Origin: Methanoregula sp.
GTDB taxonomy: Archaea > Halobacteriota > Methanomicrobia > Methanomicrobiales > Methanospirillaceae
DNA length: 9,904 nucleotides
NCBI GenBank assembly: GCA_022710665.1
Contig: JAKLGN010000037.1
Location: 1 to 9,904 of the forward strand
Reading direction: 5' to 3'
The position numbers were made by a program, and so were the translations under genes. Positions 1-6,179 of the stretch are shown piece by piece; the stretch's first letter is position 1, and each line of letters starts with the position of its first letter. The notes under the pieces are model-generated. The model was not told the origin of the DNA. It saw only the letters and a list, made by a program, of their open reading frames with translations, and made no database searches.

Positions 1-601
1 ATGGGGTATGATTATATCTTCCTGTGATTTGGATGGTATATACAAAAGAAAAAAATTCTTCATAAGGAATTTTACCGTAACACCGGAGCCGACATGCTTT
101 CAACTTCCCCGTTGGAAATTCAACGGGACTATCCAATATTATGCGCTCACGTTCGAAGACGATCGCTATTGTTACAATAAATATCGGTCGGATCTTAAAG
201 ACCGTTGTGAAAAATTCCTGAAACCTGTCAAAGAAGGTGAAAAACCGTGGCAATTACAAATTCTCAACGGAGTCAGAGTCAACAGAACGCCAGAATATGA
301 TCAATGCACGATGAGAGTTGAATCCGAAAAACCGCTTTGTTACAAAAACTACAGCCGTCCGGTTAATAATACAGCCCTCATTCTAAAGAATCCGGCAGTC
401 TATTGCGAGAAACGGAGCGATATACCCTTGGATAACCAGACTCCCATGGAATCCCCCGGCCTTACCCGATACAGCTCTACCTCATCAGATGCTGCGGTAT
501 ACACGTTTGGTGAACCAGCCATTGCAACCGCTCGCCACATAAATCCCGTTGAAGCTCTCTACTGCACTATCCTGCGGTTCCTTGGCGGGAGGTGCGAGTG
601 A
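1..601 (+). CDS. Cys-rich, sequon-rich protein of unknown function, 5' end off the window
   Basis: I do not recognise this protein. The frame is open to the left edge, so the ATG at 8 is probably internal and any signal peptide would lie outside the window. Numbering from the ATG at 8 gives 197 residues with nine cysteines (6, 30, 55, 67, 100, 111, 133, 186, 196) and six N-X-S/T sequons (N21, N39, N92, N114, N120, N143). This suggests an exported, disulfide-bonded, N-glycosylated protein, which is an inference. No helix long enough for a membrane span is visible. Codons are more AT-rich than in the rest of the window, especially over the first ~400 bases, which could reflect transfer or relaxed selection. 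The stop TGA shares its A with the ATG of the next gene (TGATG), so the two are probably co-translated and work together. Confidence 0.55.
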   Translation, partial: WGMIISSCDLDGIYKRKKFFIRNFTVTPEPTCFQLPRWKFNGTIQYYALTFEDDRYCYNKYRSDLKDRCEKFLKPVKEGEKPWQLQILNGVRVNRTPEYDQCTMRVESEKPLCYKNYSRPVNNTALILKNPAVYCEKRSDIPLDNQTPMESPGLTRYSSTSSDAAVYTFGEPAIATARHINPVEALYCTILRFLGGRCE

Positions 602-945
602 TGCTCTACGAGACCCGGTTCCTCCTTGCCCTCGTCACAACATGGACTATCGAGATCCCGATACTCATTGCGCTTATCCGGGTCGTCTTCCGGGACAAGA
701 CCTTACCATTAACGAAGATCATCGGGACCGGGGCACTCTGCACCGCCCTCACGCTCCCCTATCTCTGGTTCATCCTGCCACCGTACGTTGACGCGGCATA
801 TTATGTCCGGATCGGCGAGACTCTGGTATTTCTTGTCGAGGCATTCATCCTCAACCGCCTGCTCGGGCTCAGGCCTGTCGTTGCCGTGGTCTGCTCGTTT
901 GTGATGAACATGGCATCGTTCCTCCTCGGGTTTGTTCTGCTCTGA
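601..945 (+). CDS. Small four-helix membrane protein, unknown function
   Basis: This is a 114-residue protein with four predicted hydrophobic segments at about residues 6-29, 39-62, 72-89 and 91-114. Charged or polar residues are embedded in them: E18 in a TIEIP motif in helix 1, the pair E73/E80 in helix 3, and N103 in an SFVMNMASF stretch in helix 4. The same layout (IE-P in helix 1, ETLV-LVEA in helix 3, S-xx-N-xx-SF-G in helix 4) is one I remember from uncharacterised small membrane proteins of Clostridia and methanogens; that is recollection, not a search. ATG 601 is chosen because GGGAGGTG at 587-594 is a strong Shine-Dalgarno site at good spacing; an in-frame GTG at 592 lies inside that site. 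The one-base overlap with the preceding stop implies translational coupling, so it may act with the Cys-rich protein at the cell surface. Confidence 0.75.
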   Translation: MLYETRFLLALVTTWTIEIPILIALIRVVFRDKTLPLTKIIGTGALCTALTLPYLWFILPPYVDAAYYVRIGETLVFLVEAFILNRLLGLRPVVAVVCSFVMNMASFLLGFVLL

Positions 946-982
946 ACCGGGTGTGGTGCTTTAGTGCGGAGCATTGCATACC

Positions 983-1001
983 CCCCCATGGCATATGGGG
1001 G
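983..1001 (+). terminator. Possible terminator hairpin after the membrane protein gene
   Basis: CCCCCAT (983-989) pairs perfectly with ATGGGGG (995-1001) around a 5-base loop. The T-rich tail AATTGTTTT follows directly. It lies 38 bases after the stop of the four-helix protein, so a role as a 3' end or termination signal is plausible. Archaea mainly use U-tracts, so the stem may instead stabilise the transcript end. Confidence 0.45.
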
Positions 1002-1094
1002 AATTGTTTTGTACCCATGCGCTCTCACCCGGCCCCTTTTCATTGTGCCGGCATCCTTTTCTGTCGTAAAAATATGAAAAAAATCGGCACTGGA

Positions 1095-1297
1095 GAAATC
1101 ATATAAAAATCTTGACGCACTCGGGGGCTTCGCCCCCGCCACTGGGGCATCCCCGATTAGGATAGTGCCGTATTACCTGTACAAAAAAGTGTTGGTTTTA
1201 TTGGGTAATATCGAGGTATCGCAAGCGCCCCCGCCCCCGACGGGGGCTGGGCTGGCGCAAGGGGGCGATCATCTTAAAAAAAAAAAGGTTTCTACAG
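1095..1297 (+). repeat. Structured ~200-bp intergenic repeat, copy A
   Basis: The first 60 bases (1095-1154) match 4841-4900 at 56 of 60 positions without a gap, including 35 identical bases in a row. A further identical stretch covers AGGATAGTGCCGTATTACC and the next few bases. The right end shares the GCGCCCCCGCCCCC run, a GGCGCAAGGGGG block and a terminal TCTACAG. Internal structure: CGGGGGC/GCCCCCG hairpin (1122-1138), GGGG-CAT-CCCC hairpin (1144-1154), a central stem TATTACC (1171-1177) with GGTAATA (1204-1210), and CCCCC-GA-CGGGGG near 1234-1245. A run of 11 A at 1276-1286 follows. It lies between the membrane protein gene and the convergent surface protein gene. Confidence 0.8.
1100..1112 (+). 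promoter_or_regulatory. TATA-like box at the left end of repeat copy A
   Basis: CATATAAAAAT near 1100-1110 resembles an archaeal TATA box. Copy B has CATTTAAAAAT at the same offset (4846-4856). A start ~25 bases downstream would fall at the first GC-rich hairpin of the repeat. The match is by eye only, and AT-rich sequence at a repeat edge can mimic a promoter. Confidence 0.3.
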
Positions 1298-1497
1298 GAA
1301 AAAATTTATAAAAACCGAAAGGGGTGAAGGGGGTCGGGAGGGTACATTCAATTTTTTATCCGGCCCTTCCGTTTTCAAAAAAACCGGATTTTTCGGGCGA
1401 TAATTCCCGGTACCTGTCGATCTGCGGCAGAACCTGAAGTACACCACCCGCCCCCCTCCGTTCCCGGAAATAGGGGGATGATAGAAAGAGAGACGGC
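1298..1497. other. Non-coding spacer between repeat A and the surface protein gene
   Basis: No convincing gene is visible here. AAAATTTATAAAAA at about 1301-1314 could serve as a TATA box on either strand: plus-strand initiation would be antisense to the downstream surface protein gene, and minus-strand initiation would run through repeat A. The right half holds the 3' flank of the minus-strand gene. I saw no clear terminator stem for it. Confidence 0.4.
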
Positions 1498-2715
1498 TCA
1501 GTGCTGGTACGTCATCTCCAGCAGCTCGCCGGTCTGGACGTCCACCCAGCCGACGGCCGGGGTTGGGACCGTTTTTGCCCGGATGATATCGTCGTCGAAC
1601 ACAATTTTCCATGCCAGCGGGATGGTGGACGGACGCGGAATGGTTGCGGGGTCATGACGGTCTTTCCAGCGAATGTCAGCAGAGATAATGCGGAGCCCGG
1701 GGACCGATGACGGGTAGATGGACTTTGCTCTGTTCTGGACCTTGAAGGTTGCATCGTACCTCGGCACCACGACATCTTCGGCGATCATGAAGGCATTGTC
1801 GGGGGTCTGCCAGCGCTGTACGTACTCTGTTATCGCACCGCTGATCGCGTCGACTGACACGATGAAACCGTCAGCATCACAGGGATAGTCCTGTATGATG
1901 CGGTTGTAGATGAAGCGATAACTCCCGGCCACATTCCCGTTCGGGGTGACCAGCGGGATGTAGCGGCTTTCGCTCATGTTGATTGAGAGAATGCCGGTAT
2001 TCCGGCTATTGATCGTGGCGTCGGCGATCTGGCGGGCATTGCCAAGGGTCAGCACCGGGTTCTGCGGCCGGGCTCCGGGATGGATCGTGCGGTTGAAGGT
2101 GGCGATCATGCCCGTCTCTGCATCCAGAAGGCCGTATGCTTCTGTTGTAGTATCGGCACGCAGGGTATACTTCCAGACCCGCCCGAATTCAGCGCTGGTT
2201 GATAGATCGACCTTCATATCCCCGGCAGGGAGGCTGGGAAATGCAGCAAGGGCAATTTCCTTTGCCCGTTGCTCGGTGATCGTCGGGGTTGTGTCTTCTG
2301 TCGGCGTGACATAGGTACCTGCCCGGGCGGTCAGGACGGGTTGTGGAGGTTCTGTTGGAGTCACCGGGATCGCAGTTGCCGGTATCGTGAAGGACGCGGT
2401 CACAGGAACAGTTGTCCTGCCGGACGTGGCCGTCGGAAGGGAGGTGACAGCTGTTGGAATCAGGGTCTGCATGGGCATCATATTGGGTGTAGGTGCCGGT
2501 GCAGGGATCTGAGCCGGTTGCGGGGTTCCCGATAGTATCCCGCTGATAAAGACAATCCCCGCTGCGAGAATAAAAAAACCAACAGCGATCAGTGCAATCT
2601 TTTTTAGAAGGCGGTGCTGCTTCTTTTTCCGCACAACTTCCCTGTACCGTGCCGGAAGATAGGGTTCATTAAAATCATCTGAATCGTCTTTCACAAATGC
2701 CGCCTCATAAACCAC
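1498..2715 (-). CDS. Membrane-anchored PT-rich protein with PepSY/YcdB-like domains
   Basis: This 405-residue protein has a charged cytoplasmic N-terminus (1-38), one transmembrane helix (about 39-61), an extracellular Pro/Thr-rich linker (about 62-145) and a folded outer part (146-405). The outer part carries PepSY/YcdB-like elements: TEQRAKEIALAAFP (148-160), YGLLDAETGMIATF (194-207), a YRFIYNRI...DGFIVSVDAISGAI stretch (266-295), and a final VGWVDVQTGELLEMTY (388-403). PepSY and YcdB domains are usually extracytoplasmic and tied to protease control or envelope functions; the specific role here is unknown. The start is GTG 2715, about 25 bases downstream of a TATA-like box, so possibly leaderless. 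An alternative GTG at 2694 (residue 8) is preceded by GAGG. The GTG start at 2715 has no well-placed Shine-Dalgarno site. It appears monocistronic. Confidence 0.8.
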   Translation of the reverse strand: MVYEAAFVKDDSDDFNEPYLPARYREVVRKKKQHRLLKKIALIAVGFFILAAGIVFISGILSGTPQPAQIPAPAPTPNMMPMQTLIPTAVTSLPTATSGRTTVPVTASFTIPATAIPVTPTEPPQPVLTARAGTYVTPTEDTTPTITEQRAKEIALAAFPSLPAGDMKVDLSTSAEFGRVWKYTLRADTTTEAYGLLDAETGMIATFNRTIHPGARPQNPVLTLGNARQIADATINSRNTGILSINMSESRYIPLVTPNGNVAGSYRFIYNRIIQDYPCDADGFIVSVDAISGAITEYVQRWQTPDNAFMIAEDVVVPRYDATFKVQNRAKSIYPSSVPGLRIISADIRWKDRHDPATIPRPSTIPLAWKIVFDDDIIRAKTVPTPAVGWVDVQTGELLEMTYQH

Positions 2716-2732
2716 CTAAATATCTATCTCCT

Positions 2733-2746
2733 GTATTAATAAAAAT
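2733..2746 (-). promoter_or_regulatory. TATA-like box for the PepSY/YcdB-like gene
   Basis: On the minus strand the sequence reads ATTTTTATTAATAC, an archaeal TATA-like element centred ~25 bases upstream of GTG 2715. That spacing is typical of a leaderless archaeal transcript starting at or near the first codon. Judged by eye only. Confidence 0.4.
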
Positions 2747-2762
2747 GACCAGCAGATCGTTG

Positions 2763-2816
2763 CGGGTATTTCCCGGTTTGCCGGAACCGCACAACAAAAC
2801 GGCCCGGAAATGCCCG
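2763..2816 (-). other. Long imperfect stem between the small minus-strand frame and the PepSY/YcdB-like gene
   Basis: CGGGTATTTCC (2763-2773) pairs with GGAAATGCCCG (2806-2816), with one T-G wobble. It encloses a second possible hairpin, CCGG-TTTG-CCGG (2773-2784). On the minus strand it begins 8 bases after the stop of the small frame at 2824 and ends ~50 bases before GTG 2715. It could mark a 3' end or lie upstream of the surface protein promoter. No T-tract follows directly. Confidence 0.4.
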
Positions 2817-2823
2817 TATCCCC

Positions 2824-2970
2824 TCATGATAGAGGATTCTTTTTAGTAAGTGATTTTTTCCTGGCTGGTAACTCCGACAAGTCTGTGGTCTTTAGAATCG
2901 CGATGGGTTCTTCTTCCTCTCTCAATCCTCGCTGATCCAATGATTTGCTCAACGCCTGGGCATCACCCAC
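2824..2970 (-). pseudogene. Short or decayed minus-strand reading frame (48 codons)
   Basis: From GTG 2970 to the TGA at 2824-2826 the minus strand encodes 48 residues, charged and hydrophilic: an REEEEPIAILKTTDLSELPA segment, then a Lys-rich tail. AAAGGA lies about 7 bases upstream of the GTG, so it could be a real small gene. The same frame continues upstream through an in-frame TGA (2983-2985) to an ATG at 3012, which would give nine more residues (MISKELINA). A premature stop in a slightly longer gene is therefore equally possible. I do not recognise the family; the size and charge would suit an antitoxin-like or regulatory peptide, but nothing proves it. Confidence 0.3.
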
Positions 2971-3022
2971 CTGTAGTTCCTTTCAAGCATTAATCAGCTC
3001 TTTAGATATCATCGGGCAGATG

Positions 3023-3218
3023 CACCGGGGGCTCCAATCACGCTCTGCCCCCGCCACTGGCGCATCTCCTGCCGTGTGATAATCACTCAGAAGGATTTTT
3101 GTGATTTCCCGTATGAGAAAAAGAAAGTCCTCTCGTAATGCGCCCCCGTTCCCGATGGAGACAGGATTGGCGCAGAGGGATCGACCATCGGGGAAAAAAG
3201 AGGTTGTCTTCAGTACAG
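3023..3218 (+). repeat. Structured intergenic repeat, diverged copy C
   Basis: This copy keeps the order of blocks seen in copies A and B: CCGGGGGC, then GCCCCCGCCACTGG-GCATC, a GTGCCGT-like block, AATGCGCCCCCG (identical to copy B over these 12 bases), GGATTGGCGCAGAGGG, an A-rich stretch and a terminal TACAG. The middle has diverged strongly but still folds: AATCAC (3081-3086) pairs with GTGATT (3101-3106), where copies A and B have their own differently spelled stems. It sits directly upstream of the Rsm22-like gene, in the same orientation as the other copies. Confidence 0.6.
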
Positions 3219-3282
3219 ATTACCCCGCATTCCCGCAATGCACAGAACAGTTCCGGCACCAGCCACAGTTCCCTAAAAGCAT

Positions 3283-4695
3283 GTGAATACAGGGAGAGGC
3301 TCTTCCGGGAACAGGAAAAATCCACAAGACCCATACACGTATTATGAGCCGGTACAAACGTACCCCCAGCAAATGCCAGCAGAACCTGTCCCGCATGCGT
3401 ACCTGCTCACTCCGGATGAAGAGAAGCGGCTCGCTGACTTTTTTACGTCAGGGAACCTTCCCCCTGCCCTTGGACAGGCAATTGAACAGTACATCACCCA
3501 TAAAGTTGGGAGGCCCTGGAATGACCCGGTCATTCTCGAACGTATAAGAAAAGCCATCATTGGCCAGAAGGACGATTACTGGAAACCGGTCCAGCAGCGG
3601 TCGCTGCAGTACACGAAGGCTTACAGCGTGCTGGGCTATCTCACGTACCATTTTCCCGTGTACTTCATGCAGACCGAGCACCTGCTTGCCATGCTTGCCC
3701 GCGAAGGCTTGTTAAAAAAGAGCATGGCCATACTCGATGCCGGAACCGGGCCGGGCGTTGTGCCGTTTGCCATCGCAGATTTCTGGTCCCGTCTCGATGG
3801 TGCAAAGGCCGATGTCTATTCAATCGAACGATCGGAGGAACATATTGAGGCGTTCCGGTACCTGAGGGACCGGTTCGTTCCCAAGGGCGGCGGGGCCTCC
3901 ATAAAGTCACCGGTGAAGGCGGATATCACGGTCTTTGACCCGGCAAAAGTCCCCCGCGCTCTGAACCTGATCATATTCTCGAATATCCTCAACGAGTTGT
4001 GTGAAGGAGACATAAACCGGAGGGCTGACCTCGTGATGAAATACGCGGACCGTCTCCACCCCGAGGGAACCATCCTCATTGTTGAACCTGCAGAGGAAGT
4101 GACGTCCACGCAGCTTCGGCGGCTGTCGCTTGCCCTCAGGAAACGGGGGCTCACGATCCACAGTCCCTGCTCGTTTGTCCATGGAACAAACTGCACGCCG
4201 GACCGGTGCTGGAGTTTTGTCACTGAACAGAACATCCGCCCTACCAGGATCATGGAGAACCTCGCTGCCTGCAGCGAACCATACCGGTACGTGAATACCG
4301 ATATCAAGTACAGTTATACGGTTATACGGAAAGACGGGCGGATAAAAGAACCATTCCGCGTCCCGCCAGGTTCCCGTACCCTCCGACTCTCCCAGGTTCA
4401 CCGGTATCTGGACACGCGCGTTGATATTATCGCGGCCAAGATGTCTGAAAACCTTGGCGATGGAAAGACCGTGGTTTTCAGGATCTGCGATGGTTCTGCA
4501 GAAAAACCCGTCTTTGCTGTTATTCCCGCCTACCATGTCACCACGGAAAACCGGATCCTCATCACGGCACCGTATGGGTCTGTCCTTGAACTGCGGGATG
4601 TCCTTGTGAGGTACAATACCAGACACGATGCGTTCAACCTCCTGGTGAACAGGAATTCAAAGATCGGTCTTCCCGGTATCCCTGACAGGATATGA
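3283..4695 (+). CDS. Rsm22-family SAM-dependent methyltransferase with Cys cluster
   Basis: This 470-residue protein has a class I methyltransferase core: SAM-binding LDAGTGPG (151-158) and SNILNEL (233-239), the place of the LNEL motif of the Rsm22 family. C296, C304 and C309 form a PC-x7-C-x4-CWSF motif matching the conserved Cys region of Rsm22/METTL17, known to bind an Fe-S cluster in the mitochondrial protein. C330 or C402 could be a fourth ligand. The C-terminal part (about 375-460) is beta-rich and may be an OB-like RNA-binding extension. Rsm22 proteins act on the small ribosomal subunit, so a ribosome-assembly role is likely. The start is uncertain: GTG 3283 lacks a Shine-Dalgarno site, residues 1-38 are low-complexity (Tyr/Pro/Gln), and ATG 3373 (residue 31) is a fair alternative. 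Repeat C lies just upstream and may overlap its 5' region. Confidence 0.8.
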   Translation: MNTGRGSSGNRKNPQDPYTYYEPVQTYPQQMPAEPVPHAYLLTPDEEKRLADFFTSGNLPPALGQAIEQYITHKVGRPWNDPVILERIRKAIIGQKDDYWKPVQQRSLQYTKAYSVLGYLTYHFPVYFMQTEHLLAMLAREGLLKKSMAILDAGTGPGVVPFAIADFWSRLDGAKADVYSIERSEEHIEAFRYLRDRFVPKGGGASIKSPVKADITVFDPAKVPRALNLIIFSNILNELCEGDINRRADLVMKYADRLHPEGTILIVEPAEEVTSTQLRRLSLALRKRGLTIHSPCSFVHGTNCTPDRCWSFVTEQNIRPTRIMENLAACSEPYRYVNTDIKYSYTVIRKDGRIKEPFRVPPGSRTLRLSQVHRYLDTRVDIIAAKMSENLGDGKTVVFRICDGSAEKPVFAVIPAYHVTTENRILITAPYGSVLELRDVLVRYNTRHDAFNLLVNRNSKIGLPGIPDRI

Positions 4696-4705
4696 GAAAA
4701 CCCAC

Positions 4706-4749
4706 CCGTGCCTGGCACGGAGCGCAAAAATTCTCATGATAGCATGAGA
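4706..4749 (+). terminator. Two tandem dyads just after the Rsm22-like gene
   Basis: Two perfect inverted repeats follow the stop codon within 55 bases. CCGTGCC-T-GGCACGG spans 4706-4720, and TCTCATG-ATAG-CATGAGA spans 4732-4749, separated by an A-rich spacer. They probably mark the transcript 3' end. No long T-run follows, so protein binding sites are an alternative. Confidence 0.4.
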
Positions 4750-4840
4750 TACCAGTCAGTCAGTATGGCACACAGCCAGTCCGGATTCACAATTTCGGAC
4801 ATTTATTTTCCGTGTAGGTGCAGGTTAGCTGGGCTTTGTA

Positions 4841-5051
4841 GAAATCATTTAAAAATGTTAACGCTCTCGGGGGCTTCGCCCCCGCCACTGGGGCATCCCC
4901 CCAAGAGGATAGTGCCGTATTACCTGTATGAAATAGTGTCGGATTTTCCTGTACAGGTAATGTGAGAGTATCGCAATGCGCCCCCGCCCCCCAAGAGGGC
5001 AGGGATGGCGCAAGGGGGGAGATCCTATAGCCTGAAAAAGATTTTCTACAG
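4841..5051 (+). repeat. Structured ~200-bp intergenic repeat, copy B
   Basis: This is the closest partner of copy A: 56 of the first 60 bases are identical, and both share the central AGGATAGTGCCGTATTACC block and the TCTACAG end. Hairpins are CGGGGGC/GCCCCCG and GGGG-CAT-CCCC near the left end. The central stem is longer than in copy A: ATTACCTGTA (4919-4928) pairs perfectly with TACAGGTAAT (4952-4961) over a 23-base loop. The right part carries GCGCCCCCGCCCCCC and GGCGCAAGGGGGG. It separates the Rsm22-like gene from the radical SAM operon. Confidence 0.8.
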
Positions 5052-5186
5052 AACCAATAGCTGGTTAAGGTATACCATTGGGCTTGCAATAATTTCATCC
5101 GGGTGGTCAGAAGTGTTTTTGTGCTCATCTCACGAAAATGAATGATACATTCCGAATCCTCTCCACAACCTCTCGAAGGGAAAACC

Positions 5187-6179
5187 ATGTCACTTGCCAA
5201 AGGCTGTGTTCTCTGCAACCAGGGTGCTAAGATGGTGCTGTTTGTTACGGGACGCTGCCACCGCTCCTGCTGGTACTGCCCGCTCTCCCGCGAGCGGAAA
5301 GGTACGGACACGGTCTTTGCCAATGAACAGGCGGTGGACATCCCTGCCCAGATTATTCAGGAGGCTGAGAATATGAGCGCTCTTGGAACCGGGATTACCG
5401 GGGGCGAACCGCTCCTCTGCCTTGAAAAGGTAACTGAATACTGCCGGCTGCTCAAGACACATTTCGGCCCGGGCCACCAGATCCACTTGTACACCGCAAA
5501 GGCTCCTGAAGATGAAGAGCTGGCAGAGATGCAGGGGCTCGTTGACGAGATCCGGCTTCATCCCCCCCGCGAATGCTGGGAGACCATCCTCGATTCGCAG
5601 TTCCTGCGGTCAGCAAAGCAGGCAAAGGCAAGGGGATTCGATATCGGTATCGAGGTGCCGGCACTGCCCGGGCTCGAATACCTGGTCCCGGCCCTGCCAT
5701 ATCTTGACTTCCTCAACATCAACGAGCTGGAATGGGGAGAGAGCAACGCGGACCAGATGCGGGAGCGGGGCTTTGAACTCGCAGACGAGGTGCACAACGC
5801 TATCGAGGGGGCAAAGGGCTGGGCAGAGAAACTCTGCAGGTACGAGAAGGTGCACTGGTGCTCTTCTGCCTTCAAGGACTCGGTGCAGCTGCGGGAACGC
5901 CTGAAGCGGATTGCGCACAACACCGCCCGCCCCTTTGACGAGATCACCGATGACGGCACGATTGTCTACGGGATCTACGAACCTGAATCCGGCAATGCCT
6001 CTGCGGCAGCAGCGTTCTTTGCGGAGAGATTTGAACCAGATAGTTATACCGTCCTTCCGGACAAAATCGAGACGGCATGGTGGCTTTTGGAGAAACATGC
6101 AGACGAGCTGAAAGGAAAGAAATATGTTATTGAGCGGTACCCCAATGGCGGTATGATGGTGGAGATGACACCCCTGTGA
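5187..6179 (+). CDS. Radical SAM protein, COG2108-like
   Basis: This is a 330-residue radical SAM enzyme. The cluster motif is C24-x3-C28-x2-C31 (GRCHRSCWYCPLS), and TGGEP (71-75) is the SAM-contacting GGE motif. An extra pair, C7 and C10 (GCVLCNQGAK), precedes it. The ordered pattern GC-xx-C-xx-GAK-VLFVTG-C-xxx-C-xx-CPLS-ER-KG matches, from memory, the methanogen-rich COG2108 family related to pyruvate formate-lyase activating enzyme, whose substrate is unknown. The C-terminal ~90 residues look like an accessory domain. ATG 5187 is chosen for the GAAGGG six bases upstream and because the family pattern starts there; an in-frame ATG at 5142 has no Shine-Dalgarno site. Its stop overlaps the next start (GTGA), so it is coupled to the cis-prenyltransferase gene and may act on a polyprenyl- or envelope-related substrate, which is speculation. 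Confidence 0.85.
   Translation: MSLAKGCVLCNQGAKMVLFVTGRCHRSCWYCPLSRERKGTDTVFANEQAVDIPAQIIQEAENMSALGTGITGGEPLLCLEKVTEYCRLLKTHFGPGHQIHLYTAKAPEDEELAEMQGLVDEIRLHPPRECWETILDSQFLRSAKQAKARGFDIGIEVPALPGLEYLVPALPYLDFLNINELEWGESNADQMRERGFELADEVHNAIEGAKGWAEKLCRYEKVHWCSSAFKDSVQLRERLKRIAHNTARPFDEITDDGTIVYGIYEPESGNASAAAAFFAERFEPDSYTVLPDKIETAWWLLEKHADELKGKKYVIERYPNGGMMVEMTPL

Noticed and set aside
801..1142. Minus-strand open frame over the left end of repeat A
   Set aside because: It shares a GAKPP-containing segment with a similar frame over repeat B only because the DNA is repeated. The part outside the repeat is antisense to the membrane protein gene, with no Shine-Dalgarno site.
1292..1612. 106-codon minus-strand frame past the 3' end of the surface protein gene
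   Set aside because: It overlaps the surface protein gene in another frame and reads low-complexity Arg/Gly/Pro sequence; no start signal.
2983..2985. In-frame TGA read as selenocysteine
   Set aside because: No selenocysteine insertion element was recognised. Archaeal selenoproteins are known mainly from Methanococcales and Methanopyrus, not from this presumed lineage. A stop or a pseudogene is simpler.
3816..4626. Long minus-strand frames inside the Rsm22-like gene
   Set aside because: They are antisense shadows of a well-supported coding sequence in GC-rich DNA, with no family signature.
1095..5051. CRISPR array or IS element explaining the repeats
   Set aside because: The three copies are kilobases apart, ~200 bp long and contain no regularly spaced short repeats. 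No transposase or clear target duplication is visible.
4787..5341. 184-codon minus-strand open frame over repeat B and the start of the radical SAM gene
   Set aside because: It runs through the repeat and antisense to the conserved radical SAM N-terminus, and its composition is not protein-like. The resemblance to the frame at 801-1142 comes from the repeat.
5452..6098. Several minus-strand and alternative plus-strand frames inside the radical SAM gene
   Set aside because: The radical SAM frame has all the expected motifs; the others are Arg/Pro/Ser-rich shadows.
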